Source of the DNA: Auanema rhodensis
Lineage: Eukaryota; Nematoda; Chromadorea; Rhabditida; Rhabditidae
Reading direction: 5' to 3'
Assembly (NCBI GenBank): GCA_964057225.1
Contig: OZ059894.1
Span: 8,132,131-8,196,130, forward strand
DNA: 64,000 bases
The position numbers were made by a program, and so were the translations under genes. The notes under the pieces were generated by a model, which saw nothing but the letters and a program-made list of their open reading frames with translations, was not told where the DNA came from and made no database searches. Of the stretch, positions 14,606 through 27,451 are shown one piece after another (position 1 is the stretch's first letter; each line of letters begins with the position of its first letter).

Positions 14606-15485
14606 CGTTCACCAATCATTTCATAGATTTTCTTAGTTAAATGTTTATTTTGTAATTAACTATGTACATATACGAAAACAGGCTATTTTTATTAGCCATT
14701 CTTCAGTAACTGAATCTTCTCATTTGGCAATATTATGATTTTTCTTTCTCGTTTTGTTCCTGTTTAACGGCCAAAACTATCTTATGATCTAATCGTTCAA
14801 TAACACGACTTGTATTATATTTTATAATATATTATATTTGGTATATATAGATATACATACATATATATATATACTTTATCTTTTCATTTATATTCCTACC
14901 CTATCTATACTTTCTCTCACAACGTTGTAAAAAGCATTTCAAATTTCAAAAAGTTAGCTTTGCGATAGTCCTAACGGGACTAGTGCTAGATTGATCAGAC
15001 AGATCAAGCCTATTTACTATACTTTGACCCAAATGCTTCCCATAGTATTTCAAAGAATTATTATTAATCATTTCAATATGTTCTTATTCATTTAGTTGTT
15101 TTTCTTCTAACTATAACAAATAGTAATCGTAATAATTAGGAGTTTAACCTTATCATTTGTTCAGTTTTAAGACGTATGACTGTCTCATGTATTTTTTCAC
15201 TTCATATTTTTATATCAATGATCTCAATAAAATCAGTAATTTTTATTATTTTTTTGAAAATAATCAATTATACATAATTAAGTGAAGTTTTCTTCCAAAA
15301 CAGAAACACCGACATATTAAATATTCAGTTACATGGCAATATTAAACACATTTGGTCTTCATTTTACAAAAAGAAACAAAAACAAATTGTTGAATTTTAA
15401 AATTTTAGAACATACGAATATATGAATATATATATTTATGTATGTATGTGCAAGTTTATATGAGTTTGTATAAAAGTTTGGTTGA
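14606..15485. other. Convergent 3' intergenic region
   Basis: AT-rich space between the 3' ends of the carboxylesterase (+) and the CUB gene (-). An AATAAA at about 15225 on the plus strand could be a distal poly(A) signal of the esterase. No other gene seen. Confidence 0.4.
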
Positions 15486-16631
15486 CTAAGCTTGATGTTG
15501 TAATAGTTCTTCCGTTTCCTTAACAGGTTCATCTTCTGTATGTTTCCGACAAAACACATATGAAGTGATTAGAGCTACCAATAAGATTAAGATAATAGCT
15601 ATTGGTATACAATATCTTCCAACTGTATTAGTTAAAGCTGAAAATAATTTTTTTGTTTGTCTTCAGCTGAACTGCTTCCTAAAAGTGTTTTAAAGCTGAA
15701 CATTTCTTGACAGCTTACTTTGATCAATATTTGAATAATTCTTATTTGGTTTGTCAAAAATAAAAAAAAAATTTGTCAAAAATAAAAAAAAAATTTGATT
15801 TAATGAACAAAAACGGTATTTTTATCAACAATTTATCTTAGACAGACCTCTTAATCGTCGATTATAGGGTGATACTGTCCCTTGAAAACCGTAATGATCC
15901 GATTCCCCAGTACCAGAAACAAATCGAGAAATCAAATGTTTAGCTCATATAGATCTTATATTAAACTTACTTAATGGTTAAAATATGTGATTTTGTATTA
16001 TATTCACAGACTCCTCGTCCAGTACATCTAAATAAGATTAAATTGGATTTAAGTAGATTCAAAAACAGTTTACTTATATGTTGCCATAGCTTGTTCTTCA
16101 GGCATTAAAAATAAGCCATCATAAAATTCTATAAAATCTTCATTTTCCCGTAAATCAAGATTTTCTGAGTAGAAATATATCTTAATAGACATTAATTAAA
16201 TTTTTCATAATTTATATGAAAATATACATTGGATTCGTTGTAAGGTCCCATTATTCTCCATGAACAGCTTAAAGATGGACAATAATCCCTGCAAAAAAAA
16301 TTGATTTTCAACCTTTTTTTCATATTCTTCATCTGTAGCTTAAGGTTTTTCTCTTCACATTCTTTCGTTCAATCAACAAAAGTTCGGCACTTTTGACAGT
16401 TGAATGACTTTTAGTCGACGACAAAAGTGCTAGAATTCTGAGTGTTATACACAAATTAAAAAAAAAGTTTTCTGAAATGAATAGATGCAAAATTGTCAAT
16501 CATATGTACGTATTAAGTGCTTTTTAGGTTTTTGGTTATTCTAAAACATTTCCCTTTTGCTGTCCTAGCGATTATCATCATACATTGATACACCTGACGT
16601 TTACTCTCATGTCTCATGCTTCAATTTTTAT

Positions 16632-16712
<81 letters not shown>

Positions 16713-17384
16713 ATAATATCTCTTCTGTATGATCAATTTTTTCTTCTGTTTCTCCTCTAATACTCTATGTCAGCTCATTGTTTTCTCTAATATTTACCGC
16801 CTAGACTTCGTAAATTCTATTGTCCGTTGATACTTGCGTGTAAATAGTCGCAAGCACATTAGCAAAAACGGAAATGAAATTTTTTCAAAATTAAAATTAA
16901 TATTATTATGATGAATGCTGATAATATTGGAAAAAATGTTTTATGAACTTTCCTGTGTCTCCGAAATTAATAATATTTACCTGGGGTAATCTGGAGAAGA
17001 TACAAGACGGTAATCATCATCATTTATCAAAAGAATTATACGATCCAGACAGGAACATCGGCTACTCACTATCAAATATTTAAATTTGAAAACAAAATAT
17101 ATCAAATTTCATTGAATTGATTTTTTCTTTCAAAAAACAGAACAAACATAACAAATAGCATCAATGAAGTCTTCCGAATGAGTTAGAATAAGCTCAGGTT
17201 TCAAAAAAATGCAAAACTACTAGCTTGTCATGTTCCAACGTTAATTTAAAAAAATGTGTGTTAAAAATAAATTTTGAATAACACGAACAAAATATTTTTT
17301 TTTTGCGTCAGCTACGTCTCAATAAGTGAAATTACCTGTTTGAATACCGCATAAGGAGATGAATAAGCCAATTATAAACCTCAT
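15486..17384 (-). CDS. Single-CUB-domain type I membrane protein
   Basis: Small membrane protein of about 200 aa, function unknown. Exons in transcript order: 17336-17384 (signal peptide MRFIIGLFISLCG), 16981-17068, 16228-16288, 16074-16180, 15971-16027, about 15848-15943, 15486-15637. The ectodomain reads as one CUB domain: LVSSPDYP, C.W.I..P, DFIEFYDG, then a SDHYGFQG-type end. The last exon encodes a transmembrane helix (about CIPIAIILILLVALITSYVF) and a short acidic tail ending at the TAG at 15486-15488. Exon 4 uses a TTAAG acceptor. The join between 15971 and 15943 does not keep phase in my model: the apparent intron would be only 27 nt and is off by one base. So there is an unseen splice choice, a sequence error or a broken gene. 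Confidence 0.6.
15748..15798. repeat. Tandem duplication of a 23-24 bp TTTGTCAAAAATA(A)n segment
   Basis: Two adjacent copies of TTTGTCAAAAATA plus an A-run, inside the last intron of the CUB gene. No functional signal is evident. Confidence 0.7.
16636..16710. repeat. (CT)n microsatellite
   Basis: An uninterrupted CT dinucleotide run of about 37 units inside an intron of the minus-strand CUB gene. Confidence 0.95.
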
Positions 17385-19209
17385 TACGAAGAAGCAATAT
17401 TCACATAAACCTTAAAGTTATGAAGCAATAAATTAAAGAAAATAAATTGAAATAAACAAGAAAATGAATAAAAGAATAATATGATTTAAGATTACATAAA
17501 AAAGATTAATTCTCGCAGAAAAAAACTGGAAAAACTATTGTACATGAAATTTAACAAAAAGAAAAGAAAATATTTGTGAAAGAGGAATTAAATTTTCACT
17601 TAATAAATATCTAAATTTACTTTAACTATAAATAAAGAAGTATTTTAATCTTATATTCAAAAATTATGTAAATACTTTCATAGATCATGAGAAAGTCATG
17701 AGAAAGATAATGAAGGCTTCGAACATTTGTTAGGTAGGAAAAGGGCAGAAACATTAAAATTGACGTACATACACTTATGAATGAAGATAGAAGCTTCAAA
17801 GGACAAAAGTTCAGAAACGAGGGTTGTAAATGGCTTGGCTCTCTTCTTCATTTTTTAAGGATAATCGCTTGTGAGAGACTTCGTTAATAAGATAGTTTCA
17901 TGTTAACTTCGGGGCATTGAGCAGAACCTCAGAAACGGATAAGAGAGTAAATAGAAGAATCCATCAGATGGGAGAATACGAGAATCAACGGCGAAACAGG
18001 CGGAAAATTGTTCTGAATAACGATGAGCACTATAACAACGTGGTGAGTGATGATAGAGACTGGCAAGAAGCATAGCTCGTGACTTCTTTGAGAAGTAGTA
18101 AGTGTTGGTAAAATGGTGGGAATGCCACAACATTTTGACAGAAATTGAGGAGCACAAAATAAAGAAAACAACGACAAAGAGTAAGTATTGTATTCATTGA
18201 CAAGAGCTGTTCTCATAAATTGAAGCCAAACAAGCTCTTTCACTTATAATCTATAGAATTAACACTAGAGAAAAGCATAAGAACAATGACTAATATAACC
18301 AAAATCATGTTGAAATATATAAATATCAACCTTTAATCAATTTTTCTTTACAAACCTTCATTAACTCAAAAAAAAATATAAAATATATAAATCAAAAATC
18401 TAGCTTCGTAGACGATGTGAAAAGTACTACAATAACATAACAGTCGGAAAAAGTTCAACTATATTGAAAATTGGAAAAAACTCGTTAAACCCATAATTCA
18501 ATCCTGATTGATTTGAAAGTTTGGCATATATGCCTTGCACGTCGGTCGATGAGGCGAATCCAAATTGGATTGACAACGAAATATGTGTCATTTACGGAAT
18601 ATCCAGACAGCTAGCCTCCGCTCTATTCAGTCTCAAATTTGTGAGACAAACACAGCAGATAAGCATATGTAGATAAAGTATTCTGAGAGAAAAACCAAGA
18701 AACGTTCAAGGATTAAAGGAACTTGTTTAGAAAATAGAAGAGTAGATGGAAATAGTTCAAATTTCTAGTTGCAATCAATTCCAATTGATAAGAATTATCA
18801 AATGTAAACATTATTTATAATGGTGAGAAAATCTTAATCATATTCAAACGTTCAAACTTCTGTTCATATAATATTTTCCTGATTTGTTCAATGAAATATA
18901 TATGCTCGACATCAAAATATAAATGAGCAAATGAATTTTTATTAATCAGAAAATGGGTTATATACTATATGTGGTATTCCGAATGATCCCACTTGTAAAG
19001 TGGACAAGTTGTTCAATCCTCAGGATTCAAGAAAAAAAGAGTTAGATGTTAAAACGAGATCTAGCTTTCAAGGATATACCTGTACATTAAATTAAAATAT
19101 ACTAATATGAACGAGTCTATCGCAAAAACACAAAAATGATGGCAATAGTAATAATAAACTATGTTAGTAACTTAAAAGCCCTGTGAATTCAAAGCACTTA
19201 GCGAAAATA
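17385..19209. other. Intergenic region between the two minus-strand genes
   Basis: AT-rich. Short open frames on the minus strand near 17.9-18.2 kb have no domain signature or credible splice structure. A TTTATT on the plus strand near 18935 is a minus-strand AATAAA, about 270 bp past the CSRNP stop, and may be its poly(A) signal. Confidence 0.45.
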
Positions 19210-22200
19210 TTAAAGAAGTGATGGTACCGAAGGAAAGCTTGCTATGGTGGATGCATCTAGAGGTGGCGTGACAGATCTCTGACTAGATAGACTGGGCTTC
19301 CTTACGATGGAATCATAATACAGAGCAGGTGGAGCTTTCTTTACATTATCCTCTTCATCACTACTGAATTTCGTCAAGACAGGATAACCTACAATATGTC
19401 CTTCTGTTCCCTGCAATGGAATATACTTTATGAAAGAAAGTTCACAGTTTCATACTCGGTAAATTTTTGTTGAATAATGTCTATCAACATGCTCTATGCG
19501 GAATTCGCTTCTTCCTAAACGATAAAAGCATCAAATATTTCATTGAAAAAAAGAGCATACCAAAAATATTATTACATAGATTGATACAAGAACAAGAACA
19601 CGGTGTTGTTGTTTTACCATCATCACCTATACCATCCACCTAAAAAAAATTGATTTATGGACTAAGAAATACACAAATTGTCATTACCTGACAGTGAATT
19701 TCGGTTAAGCAGCATTCACAAGTTGCTGGATTACAAATACCGCCAGGACACTTACATCCGACATGTTTCCTGGACTTCCGTATTTCATCTAAAGAAACCT
19801 CAACCTAAAGCACAGATTATCAAAAACCACTTCTAAATGTTAACAAGAAAAAACCTTTTCTAAAATCACTCCCTCCTTACGAAGCATTTGCATTCTACGT
19901 TTAGGTTCTATCCTACTAATGTGCATAGTTGACGAGTATTCTTCGTTGTAATGCGGTAATACTTCACCTTCTTCGATATCCTAAACCGAGGGTATTAAAA
20001 TAATTACAGAAAAAAATAAACTTCAGAAACAGAAAATGTTATATCAGGTCGACCCGGTTTTGACAAAGGAAATCTCCTCTCGCTGAAGTGTTCTGTTTTC
20101 ATTCCTGTAAATTTGGATATTGAAAATTAGCATATAAATCATATACCTAGACAATATTCGCCATATTCAGGAACTGTTGTATATCCAAGAGAGCGAGCAA
20201 AGTAAAAAACTTGAACATCTTGAAATTTGACAACTGGTGTCCTTAAAATAATAAAATATGTATTTCTTTCTTTATTACTTGATATTTTACCTCTGTCTCA
20301 GGGGTGAACTAGGTGCAAGTTCAAACGATGAAGAAACACTCTGAAACAATTATTAACATCAGCAAAAGAAAAAGAAAAATTTACAGGGAACTCCGAAGCA
20401 GCTGAATGGTAATCTGAATCCGTTGAAAGCATTCTTAACGGTTTTGAAGCAATTAAAAACTGGTCATCATTGTTCTCTACAGGTAACTCTTCGGAAAACA
20501 TATTCATAGAAGAAAAACATTCTTCAGCACTTTGATAGCCTTCGGACCCCTCCTTCACAGAAGGATTGGTATGATCATCTCCATTAGAAACCTAAAATTG
20601 AAAAAAAACATTTTTATTAAAAGAGAAATTTTATATTTCACCTTTTCCGGCTTTTTGATGAGAATAGATTTCAACGGGGCAATAACAGATTTGTTAGATC
20701 TGTCCAAACCAGACAAGTAGTTACTACCAGAAGGTACCTATACTTTTACAATTATTCATAACAAAACAGAAAAAATAGATATTATACATTTTCAGACTTT
20801 TTAATAAGAGGGGATTTCCAGGAAGCGCTGAGAGGGTTCGATGTTATAACAGAAGAGTCACAATCACTACCAGAAGATACCTTGAATCAGAAAATTTTTA
20901 AAAATTAACTGAAAGATTGATTCATCACCTTTTCCGACTCAAATGCGATACATGGCTTCGAGGATAGAGTAGCACTATCTTCTGAGCTGACATGCTTAGA
21001 CTGCGTCATACATCCACTACTACTCACTTTTTGAGAGAGATATTTTGACTTCTAAATAAATAATAAATTAATCAAAAATGCAATTAAAATACCCTCGTAG
21101 GCGTGCTCACAGAGCCTTCTTCCGTTCCTGCCCTAATATTCGGAGACGACGCCTGAATGTTAGAAATTTGAATTTACCGTTATTTTCACGCGAATGCGTG
21201 ATGTTCACGTGATAAAGTAAATCAATACTAACTATACTTCGCAGACCCTGGGAAATCGAGGGACTAGGAACTGCACCTTTAGCTAATCTAACAGCGGAAG
21301 GTTTTCTACCCATTTTGGGTTTCACAGGAGTTTCTGTATTTAAAACTATAGGAGTATCCTAAATTTAAAAATGAAGTTAAGGTTAACAAATAAACAAGGA
21401 ATACCTGATCAACAACTACTGGTCGTTTTCGAAGTTCACTCATACTTTTCCCTGAATTCTTCAAATTTGATAGCGTTAGATTTTTTAACAATCCCTGTAA
21501 TAGGTCATATCAACTAGCTCACAACTAGTTCAAAATACTGTTCTCAAAGGAGTTGCATCAACATTCTTAGAATATTTTCTTTTTGGTGTTTCCAATGGAG
21601 TACAAGGTCCTCTCTAAAATCATAAAAATTGAACTAACGTAGTAATAAGCATTGTGAAACTAACTCGAGTGAGGATGCTAAAGCTAACGATGTGCTAGGG
21701 GCGTGCTTAGGTGTACTTGGACTACATATTTTTTCAATTTCATGCAACTGTGGTAAACTCATGCGACGTTGATTTTTACAAGTAGTAAATTGTGATAATG
21801 CATCAAATATTTCACTACGCTTAAGAGTAATGAAATAAAACCATGCAAAAAACTCAAGGCTTACTCTATTTGGTGTGATTAATGCTGTAACAGGGATTGA
21901 ACTACTAGACATAGATACTTTTTTCTAAAACTAAGAGTTAGATTTTTTTTCTAATTGTTACTTACTAATCTAGGTGAAGACCGCACAGGACCATCATATT
22001 TATGAACTACACCTTTGGGTTGAAAAGTTGAATCACCGTCCTTTAGCACTCGGCTGCATTTTTTTCTTTGAGGTGTCATACATGATGTTGAAACAGATTG
22101 CTAAAGTTGAACTGTATTTTTGGCAGAATAAAAGTATTTACCTTAAGCGAAGATGAAGACCTAGCTGCAGCAGGGTGAGGAGAATACAAAGGTTTGGGAA

Positions 22201-22628
22201 TACGATTACAGCTTTGAGGAGGAGTGTGTTCTACATCAACGACTGATGTTATTTTGATTATTCTTTTCGACTCCGGAGTCGGCATCTGTAAATCTATGAA
22301 TCATCAGCAATTTAAAAAATTCACCTCTGCTCGATTTTCGCTGGGCTTACAAAGCTTAGGATTTAATTTATGAACCTTAGGAGATTCTGTAATACCTAAA
22401 CAAGCTGGCGAAACGGGAAGGGAGTCAAACTGAATAGAACAAACTAGTAAATTAAAAATCTTGAAAAATACCTCAGCTGAACTAATATCTAAAAGCTGGC
22501 GTTTCCATGATATGGCAGAAACACCCTAAATACTTTGCTCATTATATATTTTCTTCTCATCTTACCTGAGGTTCCATACCAGAGCCACATGGAACATGCA
22601 GGCTTGATTGCCCAAGCATTCGCTTCAT
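19210..22628 (-). CDS. Cysteine/serine-rich nuclear protein (CSRNP/AXUD1 family) with long N-terminal extension
   Basis: Probable nuclear transcriptional regulator. It has 23 exons, all in phase, and 799 codons. Transcript order: 22566-22628, 22472-22525, 22325-22429, 22142-22285, 21966-22100, 21865-21924, 21661-21819, 21539-21613, 21405-21494, 21233-21358, 21093-21152, 20929-21051, 20788-20880, 20642-20737, 20385-20591, 20291-20340, 20147-20241, 20022-20104, 19855-19980, 19688-19804, 19561-19639, 19456-19514, 19210-19410. Residues from about 547 show the family blocks: VKFQDVQVFYFARSLGYTTVP, the basic SRIEPKRRMQMLRKEG stretch, then the Cys-rich VGCKCPGGICNP.TCECC..EIHCQVD and GRSEFRIEHVDRH. 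The first 545 residues are Ser/Pro/Thr-rich with many SP/TP sites (TPQRKK, SPSTPK, TPLETPKRK), possible proline-directed kinase targets. Exons 13-15 look like degenerate internal repeats (V.SG...IKK.E). Two fused genes are possible, but splicing is continuous. Confidence 0.82.
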
Positions 22629-22641
22629 GATTACAATATTC

Positions 22642-22652
22642 CTAAAATGAAA
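22642..22652 (-). promoter_or_regulatory. Probable trans-splice (spliced-leader) acceptor of the CSRNP gene
   Basis: On the minus strand TTCATTTTAG is followed 13 nt later by the chosen ATG. No upstream exon was found, so a spliced-leader acceptor is more likely than a cis-intron end. Confidence 0.4.
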
Positions 22653-23572
22653 TTACAAAATTAGATGAACAAGAAAAATGTACAGGTAATAATAACAATA
22701 ATCCTGAAAATTTCAAAGATTAATATTTCTTGTATTTTTTATAAGTTATGAATAAATTAAATTTGAAAATAAAAAAAAATTAAATACAGAAAATGAAAAA
22801 AAATTTACGTAAAATTTATATATAATATATATAAAATATATAAATTATAAAATATAGAATATAAATTTCTAAATATTAGCATAAAGCCCACTTCGTGAAA
22901 CTAAGCTGCATAAAGTGGATTTAAACGCGCTCTGTATTTTCCCGCCATAATTGTAATTTGAATTCCGCTTTGGCAACACGCAGCCATATGTATAGTTTAA
23001 ATAGTTACGGGACCGGGGATAGGGTGTCTCTTTACGGACTGTGATTAAAAGGCTAAGAAAAGGTCGTGTTTTAAGTAATTATTTAAAATATGTGATTAAA
23101 TTGTCATACCTACCCAGGTTATATGAAAAAAAAACAGAAAAAGCTTCATGTATGTTTCTTCTATATGAGAAGATGACAAAAAAATTAGTTATTTTCATTA
23201 ACAGATAATAAGAGACAAGTGTCACTATTTATAAAATATTTCTTTTGAAGGAATAAAATATCAAAAGGTGCAACAACAATAGAATGATGTGCAAATCATG
23301 AATATTAATACTCATTATGGTTAATGATTTGGACATTTGTAAATTGAAAATGCTTAATTGAAATAAATATCCCTAGATGCCGATTGCCATCACATTAGAA
23401 GTTGATTAGAAAGAGTCCTGAATTATGGCCTAAAACCTGATTGTATCTAAAGCATTTATTCTATTATAATCTATTCTTCATTGTCTTTATATCAAAATTT
23501 ACTTCAAATTGGATTTCTTAACGTTTTCTACCTTAATCCTCGTAATATTTATGTAATATTTTATTTTTTAAT
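22653..23572. other. Divergent intergenic region
   Basis: Lies between the divergently transcribed CSRNP (-) and MATH-BTB (+) genes, so it should contain both promoters. The part at 22.9-23.05 kb is less AT-rich. No specific element was identified. Confidence 0.4.
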
Positions 23573-23574
23573 AG
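23566..23574 (+). promoter_or_regulatory. Probable trans-splice acceptor of the MATH-BTB gene
   Basis: TTTTTAATAG directly precedes A-ATG. This is the position typical of a nematode spliced-leader acceptor and supports the chosen start. Confidence 0.45.
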
Positions 23575-23575
23575 A

Positions 23576-24800
23576 ATGATTGAAAAACGAACACAATTCT
23601 ATGTGAAGAATGCATCTCTTTTAGGATCTAAGATAATTTATTATGATTTGTTGAGTATACCTGGACTTAATTGGTAATTGTTTTATTCATATCAACCTTT
23701 TTTTTCAAATTTCAGGAGCTTCGGGATAAAAAAATTTGCTCCATATGGCATGGAAATATTTTTTGGTTATTTAAGATGCACTAATATTATTGAAAACACT
23801 CATAAAGTTTCTTGTATAATTCGAATGAAAACATATTCCCAAGGTTTTTTTCTTTCTATGGCTTTGTTAATTAATTCTAATAGATAATGTTGATTACGAA
23901 GAAATCAAAAAACATATTTCTTATAACAATCATCATCAAGTAAGCTGTGTCTTAAGCGTACCGTGGAAAAATATTTTAGAAGAAAACAGAAGTTTAATTC
24001 ATCAAGATAAATTAAATATAATTATAACTTTAATATTTCATGATATAGAGGAAAAACAGTAAGAATTATAAAAAGGTTCAGCTGCTTTCAAGATAATGAA
24101 TGTTCAGGCCCCTTGATTATTTCTTCAATTCTAACTTGGCTTTAGCAGATGTGGTTTTCATAATAAATAAGAAAAAAATATATTCACATAGACAGGTGCT
24201 TATTAAGATCATATTTGCTTGATTATATAATCATATTTTCAGTTTTTGGCATTGCATTCAGACTACTTCAAAGCAATGTTCTTTTCCGGGTTTACTGAAT
24301 CACAAAGATTTGAAATTCCTTTGTTGGATGTCGATGATATACAATTTGTTGAGTTGCTGAATTTGATATATCCAATTGAAAAATCATCGAAAAACACAAT
24401 AAATTGTATGTTTATGTCTTTGTCAATTATTTTATATATGTATATCTATCTATCTTCAATTCATTTATAGATTCTAATGTAACTTATATACTAGAATTGG
24501 CTGATCGATTTTCGATGCCCACGATTATTAGGAATTGTGAGAATTTTCTACTGAAAGATTTGAAAGGAATTATTCCGTTCGGACCAAAATTGATGTTAGC
24601 CGAAAAACATCGATTAGCCAAGCTAGAGGTTCAATTTGAAAAATTTTATTTCTCCATTTTGGGACCTTTTGTTTTAGAATCAATTAATTGAAGAGGTAAC
24701 GTTACCACAAATTAAAGAACTATTAAGAAGCAAGAACCACGAGGAACTCTCACGTGATTCGTTAATTAATATTTTAGATAAAATATTGAATTTTCTATGA
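23576..24800 (+). CDS. MATH-BTB domain protein
   Basis: Likely substrate adaptor of a CUL3 ubiquitin ligase, as in the large nematode bath family. Exons: 23576-23673, 23716-23843, 23884-24058, 24108-24195, 24243-24405, 24471-24628, 24678-24800. They total 933 nt, 310 aa, phases consistent. Residues 1 to about 133 resemble a degenerate MATH domain (SFGIKKFAPYGMEIFFGYLRC...). Residues about 135-245 are BTB: ADVVFIINKKKIYSHRQFLALHSDYFKAMF, then FVELLNLIYP and the helical LELADRFSMPTIIRNCENFLL. The rest is a short helical tail. The MATH half is weaker than the BTB half; a BTB-only name would also be defensible. Likely cytosolic. Confidence 0.82.
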
Positions 24801-25229
24801 ATGAACATTAAAATATAAATTTTTCTTATAAATAATCTTTATTACACTAGAGATTAGAAAATATATTATATTATTATATGTATTATAAACCTGTTGCATA
24901 TTTGTTTTTACGCTAATCGTTTTAACGTATAAACTTAGTGAAAATCAGAAAAAAAAACATGAACTCATCACATAATAATGTACTGTATTTTTTATAATTT
25001 GGTTTCCATAAAGGTTTTTTTTAAACAGATTTGCTTTTGGCTAATTCAAAAGAGCTCACTGGCGTGTGAATTTAAAATGAAATATATATCTTTTCAATTC
25101 AATAACTGAAATTTGGAGAATAATGAAATCACGACGATTTTTTTGTTTAAGATCAGTAATAAAAGAGTTTCAGTTTTAATTATAATTTTATAGTTAATGA
25201 TATCTTTTTTGAAATTATTAGATTGGTAT
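24801..25229. other. Convergent 3' intergenic region
   Basis: AT-rich space between the MATH-BTB stop (+) and the stop of the small secreted-protein gene (-). An ATTAAA lies just past the MATH-BTB stop. Nothing else is seen. Confidence 0.45.
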
Positions 25230-25905
25230 TTATGGAATGCGAGCTCGAGCTTGAACTAAGACACATCCATTATCATTGCTTTTTTTATCATGCAATGTAT
25301 ATTGAAGTTGATATGGAGCATTATCTGAATTTTTAAAGCCCAATTTTGAGAATAAAACGTTTGACTTTACCTTTGAGCATATCGACAACAGTTTGGAACT
25401 TAGTGAAATCAATTACAACGTTTAAATTTTGGCGTCCAGATTTGACAGGGCATGGAACACCATTGTCGCAAGCATCAAGATTTTTACTGAAAGAATCGTT
25501 TCTTTTCCAAAAATTCATTTTATATACATACAGTAATCCGAATGTCGGCAAACTGTTCCATGTGCATTGAGCTCCCCATGTCCAGATGCTAATGGTGTTT
25601 CTTAAGTTAGGCTGAGTATATTCATGATTTGCTGTCATATCAGTTTTTACAACAATAGGCTTTCCAAGATGAATAGGATATTCATAGTTGTTTCCTAAAA
25701 TACAAAATGTACATATGCTTATTTCATTTTCTGTTCATTCAAAACCTGATTGGTCATATGGCTTAGCATCGTAGAAATCCATTCCACCATTTGAATTACA
25801 TTGCCACCATAGAAAAGTAGTTTCAGTATTGTTTGGAAACTTTATATCACAAGCTAATGATGAAGCAGCAACAAGAGACAAAAAAATTAAAACTTGATTT
25901 TGCAT
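25230..25905 (-). CDS. Secreted protein, probable ML (MD-2/GM2-activator-like lipid-recognition) domain
   Basis: Small secreted protein of 192 aa. Exons in transcript order: 25746-25905, 25371-25694, 25230-25324, all in phase. The N-terminus is a clear signal peptide (MQNQVLIFLSLVAASSLA then C). The mature part has paired cysteines and an ML-like second half: C.NGVPCPVKSG, NVVIDF, then APYQLQYTLHDK..NDNGCVLVQARARI, resembling the C-terminal strands of GM2-activator/MD-2-type lipid binders. The ML call is by eye and moderate; a nematode-specific secreted family is the alternative. The start is set by an acceptor (TTAATTTCAG) one base before the ATG. An upstream in-frame Met would put the signal peptide 16 residues in and is less likely. 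Confidence 0.6.
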
Positions 25906-25906
25906 T

Positions 25907-25917
25907 CTGAAATTAAC
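25907..25917 (-). promoter_or_regulatory. Probable trans-splice acceptor of the secreted-protein gene
   Basis: GTTAATTTCAG on the minus strand ends one base before the ATG at 25905, matching a spliced-leader acceptor. Confidence 0.45.
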
Positions 25918-26049
25918 ATGAATTTCAAAGAGTTTGGGTAGCTGAAAGTTCAATAAAGAAAACTAACATGAATCAATGAAAATACAAAAGCAATAGATGC
26001 CAAGCTCTATTTTTTCTCAAATCTTGCTGGAGTTTTTGTGTATATAAGG

Positions 26050-26225
26050 AGTCTTCTTATCATCAAGAGATCGTGCACGACATGATGAGCTCGAGAAATA
26101 CATGGTTTTTCTTATCTTTTCATATCTCAATGTGGAGCTACCTACACGTGCCCCATTAAAATAGCTTAAATAAGCTTTTCCATAAAACTTTAACAACACA
26201 ATGAATTCCTTTGATAAGATATTCA
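26050..26225 (-). promoter_or_regulatory. Cluster of GATA-type sites upstream of the secreted-protein gene
   Basis: Three WGATAAG-like motifs occur within 180 bp: TGATAAG near 26055, AGATAAG near 26115 and TGATAAG near 26212. In nematodes such sites often drive intestinal expression through GATA factors, which would suit a secreted lipid binder. The region is AT-rich, so chance is possible. Confidence 0.3.
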
Positions 26226-27451
26226 GCCCTTCTTTTATAATTGGATTTTATTTATTATATGATAATGCTTCAGGATATGAATTCCATTCAAATTTTCTAT
26301 GTTTTCGTAATCAATGAAAATATAATTTATATATAAAACAGACTTATATATATATATATACATATTTATATGTTATAATCATAAGTTATATTATATTTGT
26401 AATTCTTTATATATTATCTTTGCTTGAACGTTCATACTATGTCTCTATCTATGTGTTGGCGAATAGGGTATGTCTGAATTCTGTTATCAAAGAACAAAAT
26501 TAGTTTATATTCATCGTTATTAAAACATTGTGTCTGTTGGATACTGTATCAGAAGCAGCTGACAGATAGTTGCTATATTATTTAATGGAAATTAAATTTA
26601 AAAAAATCAACCGCATGGCTGCATCTAAAAATAGAAATGATATCTGAAGTAATATTACAATTATTATAATTTGCATATTATAGTATACGTGAATATTCTC
26701 AAACGTTTTACGATGTGAAAAATTGAACACATGAAAGCATTTAGTTGAAGCTTTTTCTCGTTTACATATGAATTATAATTTTATGAATACTGATTGAAAA
26801 TCAGATAATTCAAAATAATTGTTCTCTAATTATATACGCATGCTGCATGTCTGCATATAATATTAATTCATATTACTTCTAAATTGAAATTTTGATTAAA
26901 ATTATTTATTGTTAAATGAAATAGAATTATGTATTCATAAAATGAAAATGATCGAAAATATGAATTCAATCAAGAAGTTCATGCAAAAAACTCAAACTAA
27001 AGAGCTCACATAAAAAAAAAGCAAAGATTTATCTATAATTATATTACCATGAGCTAAGATAATTTTTTCTAATCTTATTTATTGGTAATAATTGGCGTTT
27101 GATCGCTCATTTCATTTCATTCTATACCTAACTTACTGATAAAATGATATTGTATTTTCAGAAAAGAGTTATAAGTTAGAATATGCTGATTTCCAATTTA
27201 TCAACATATGAGAAATGTTCATAGATATTTCTCTTTTATTTTTTCATATTCAGTAGTTTGTTTAAGTTTAGTTGGTTATATTCTTCTAAGTTACATTCTA
27301 TTTTTGAACTTTTAAAATTAAATTTGTTTAAAAATAAAAAAAAATATTTTTAGAAAAAAAAACTGTTCTGAAGTTTAATTTCTCTAACAATAACTGTATA
27401 TGGCTTAACAAACATCTTGTTCTTTTATTAAAATGATGACTGTGTATGACA

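Noticed and set aside
17903..18243. Two overlapping minus-strand frames of 84 and 104 codons
   Set aside because: Unremarkable composition, no domain, no consistent splice signals.
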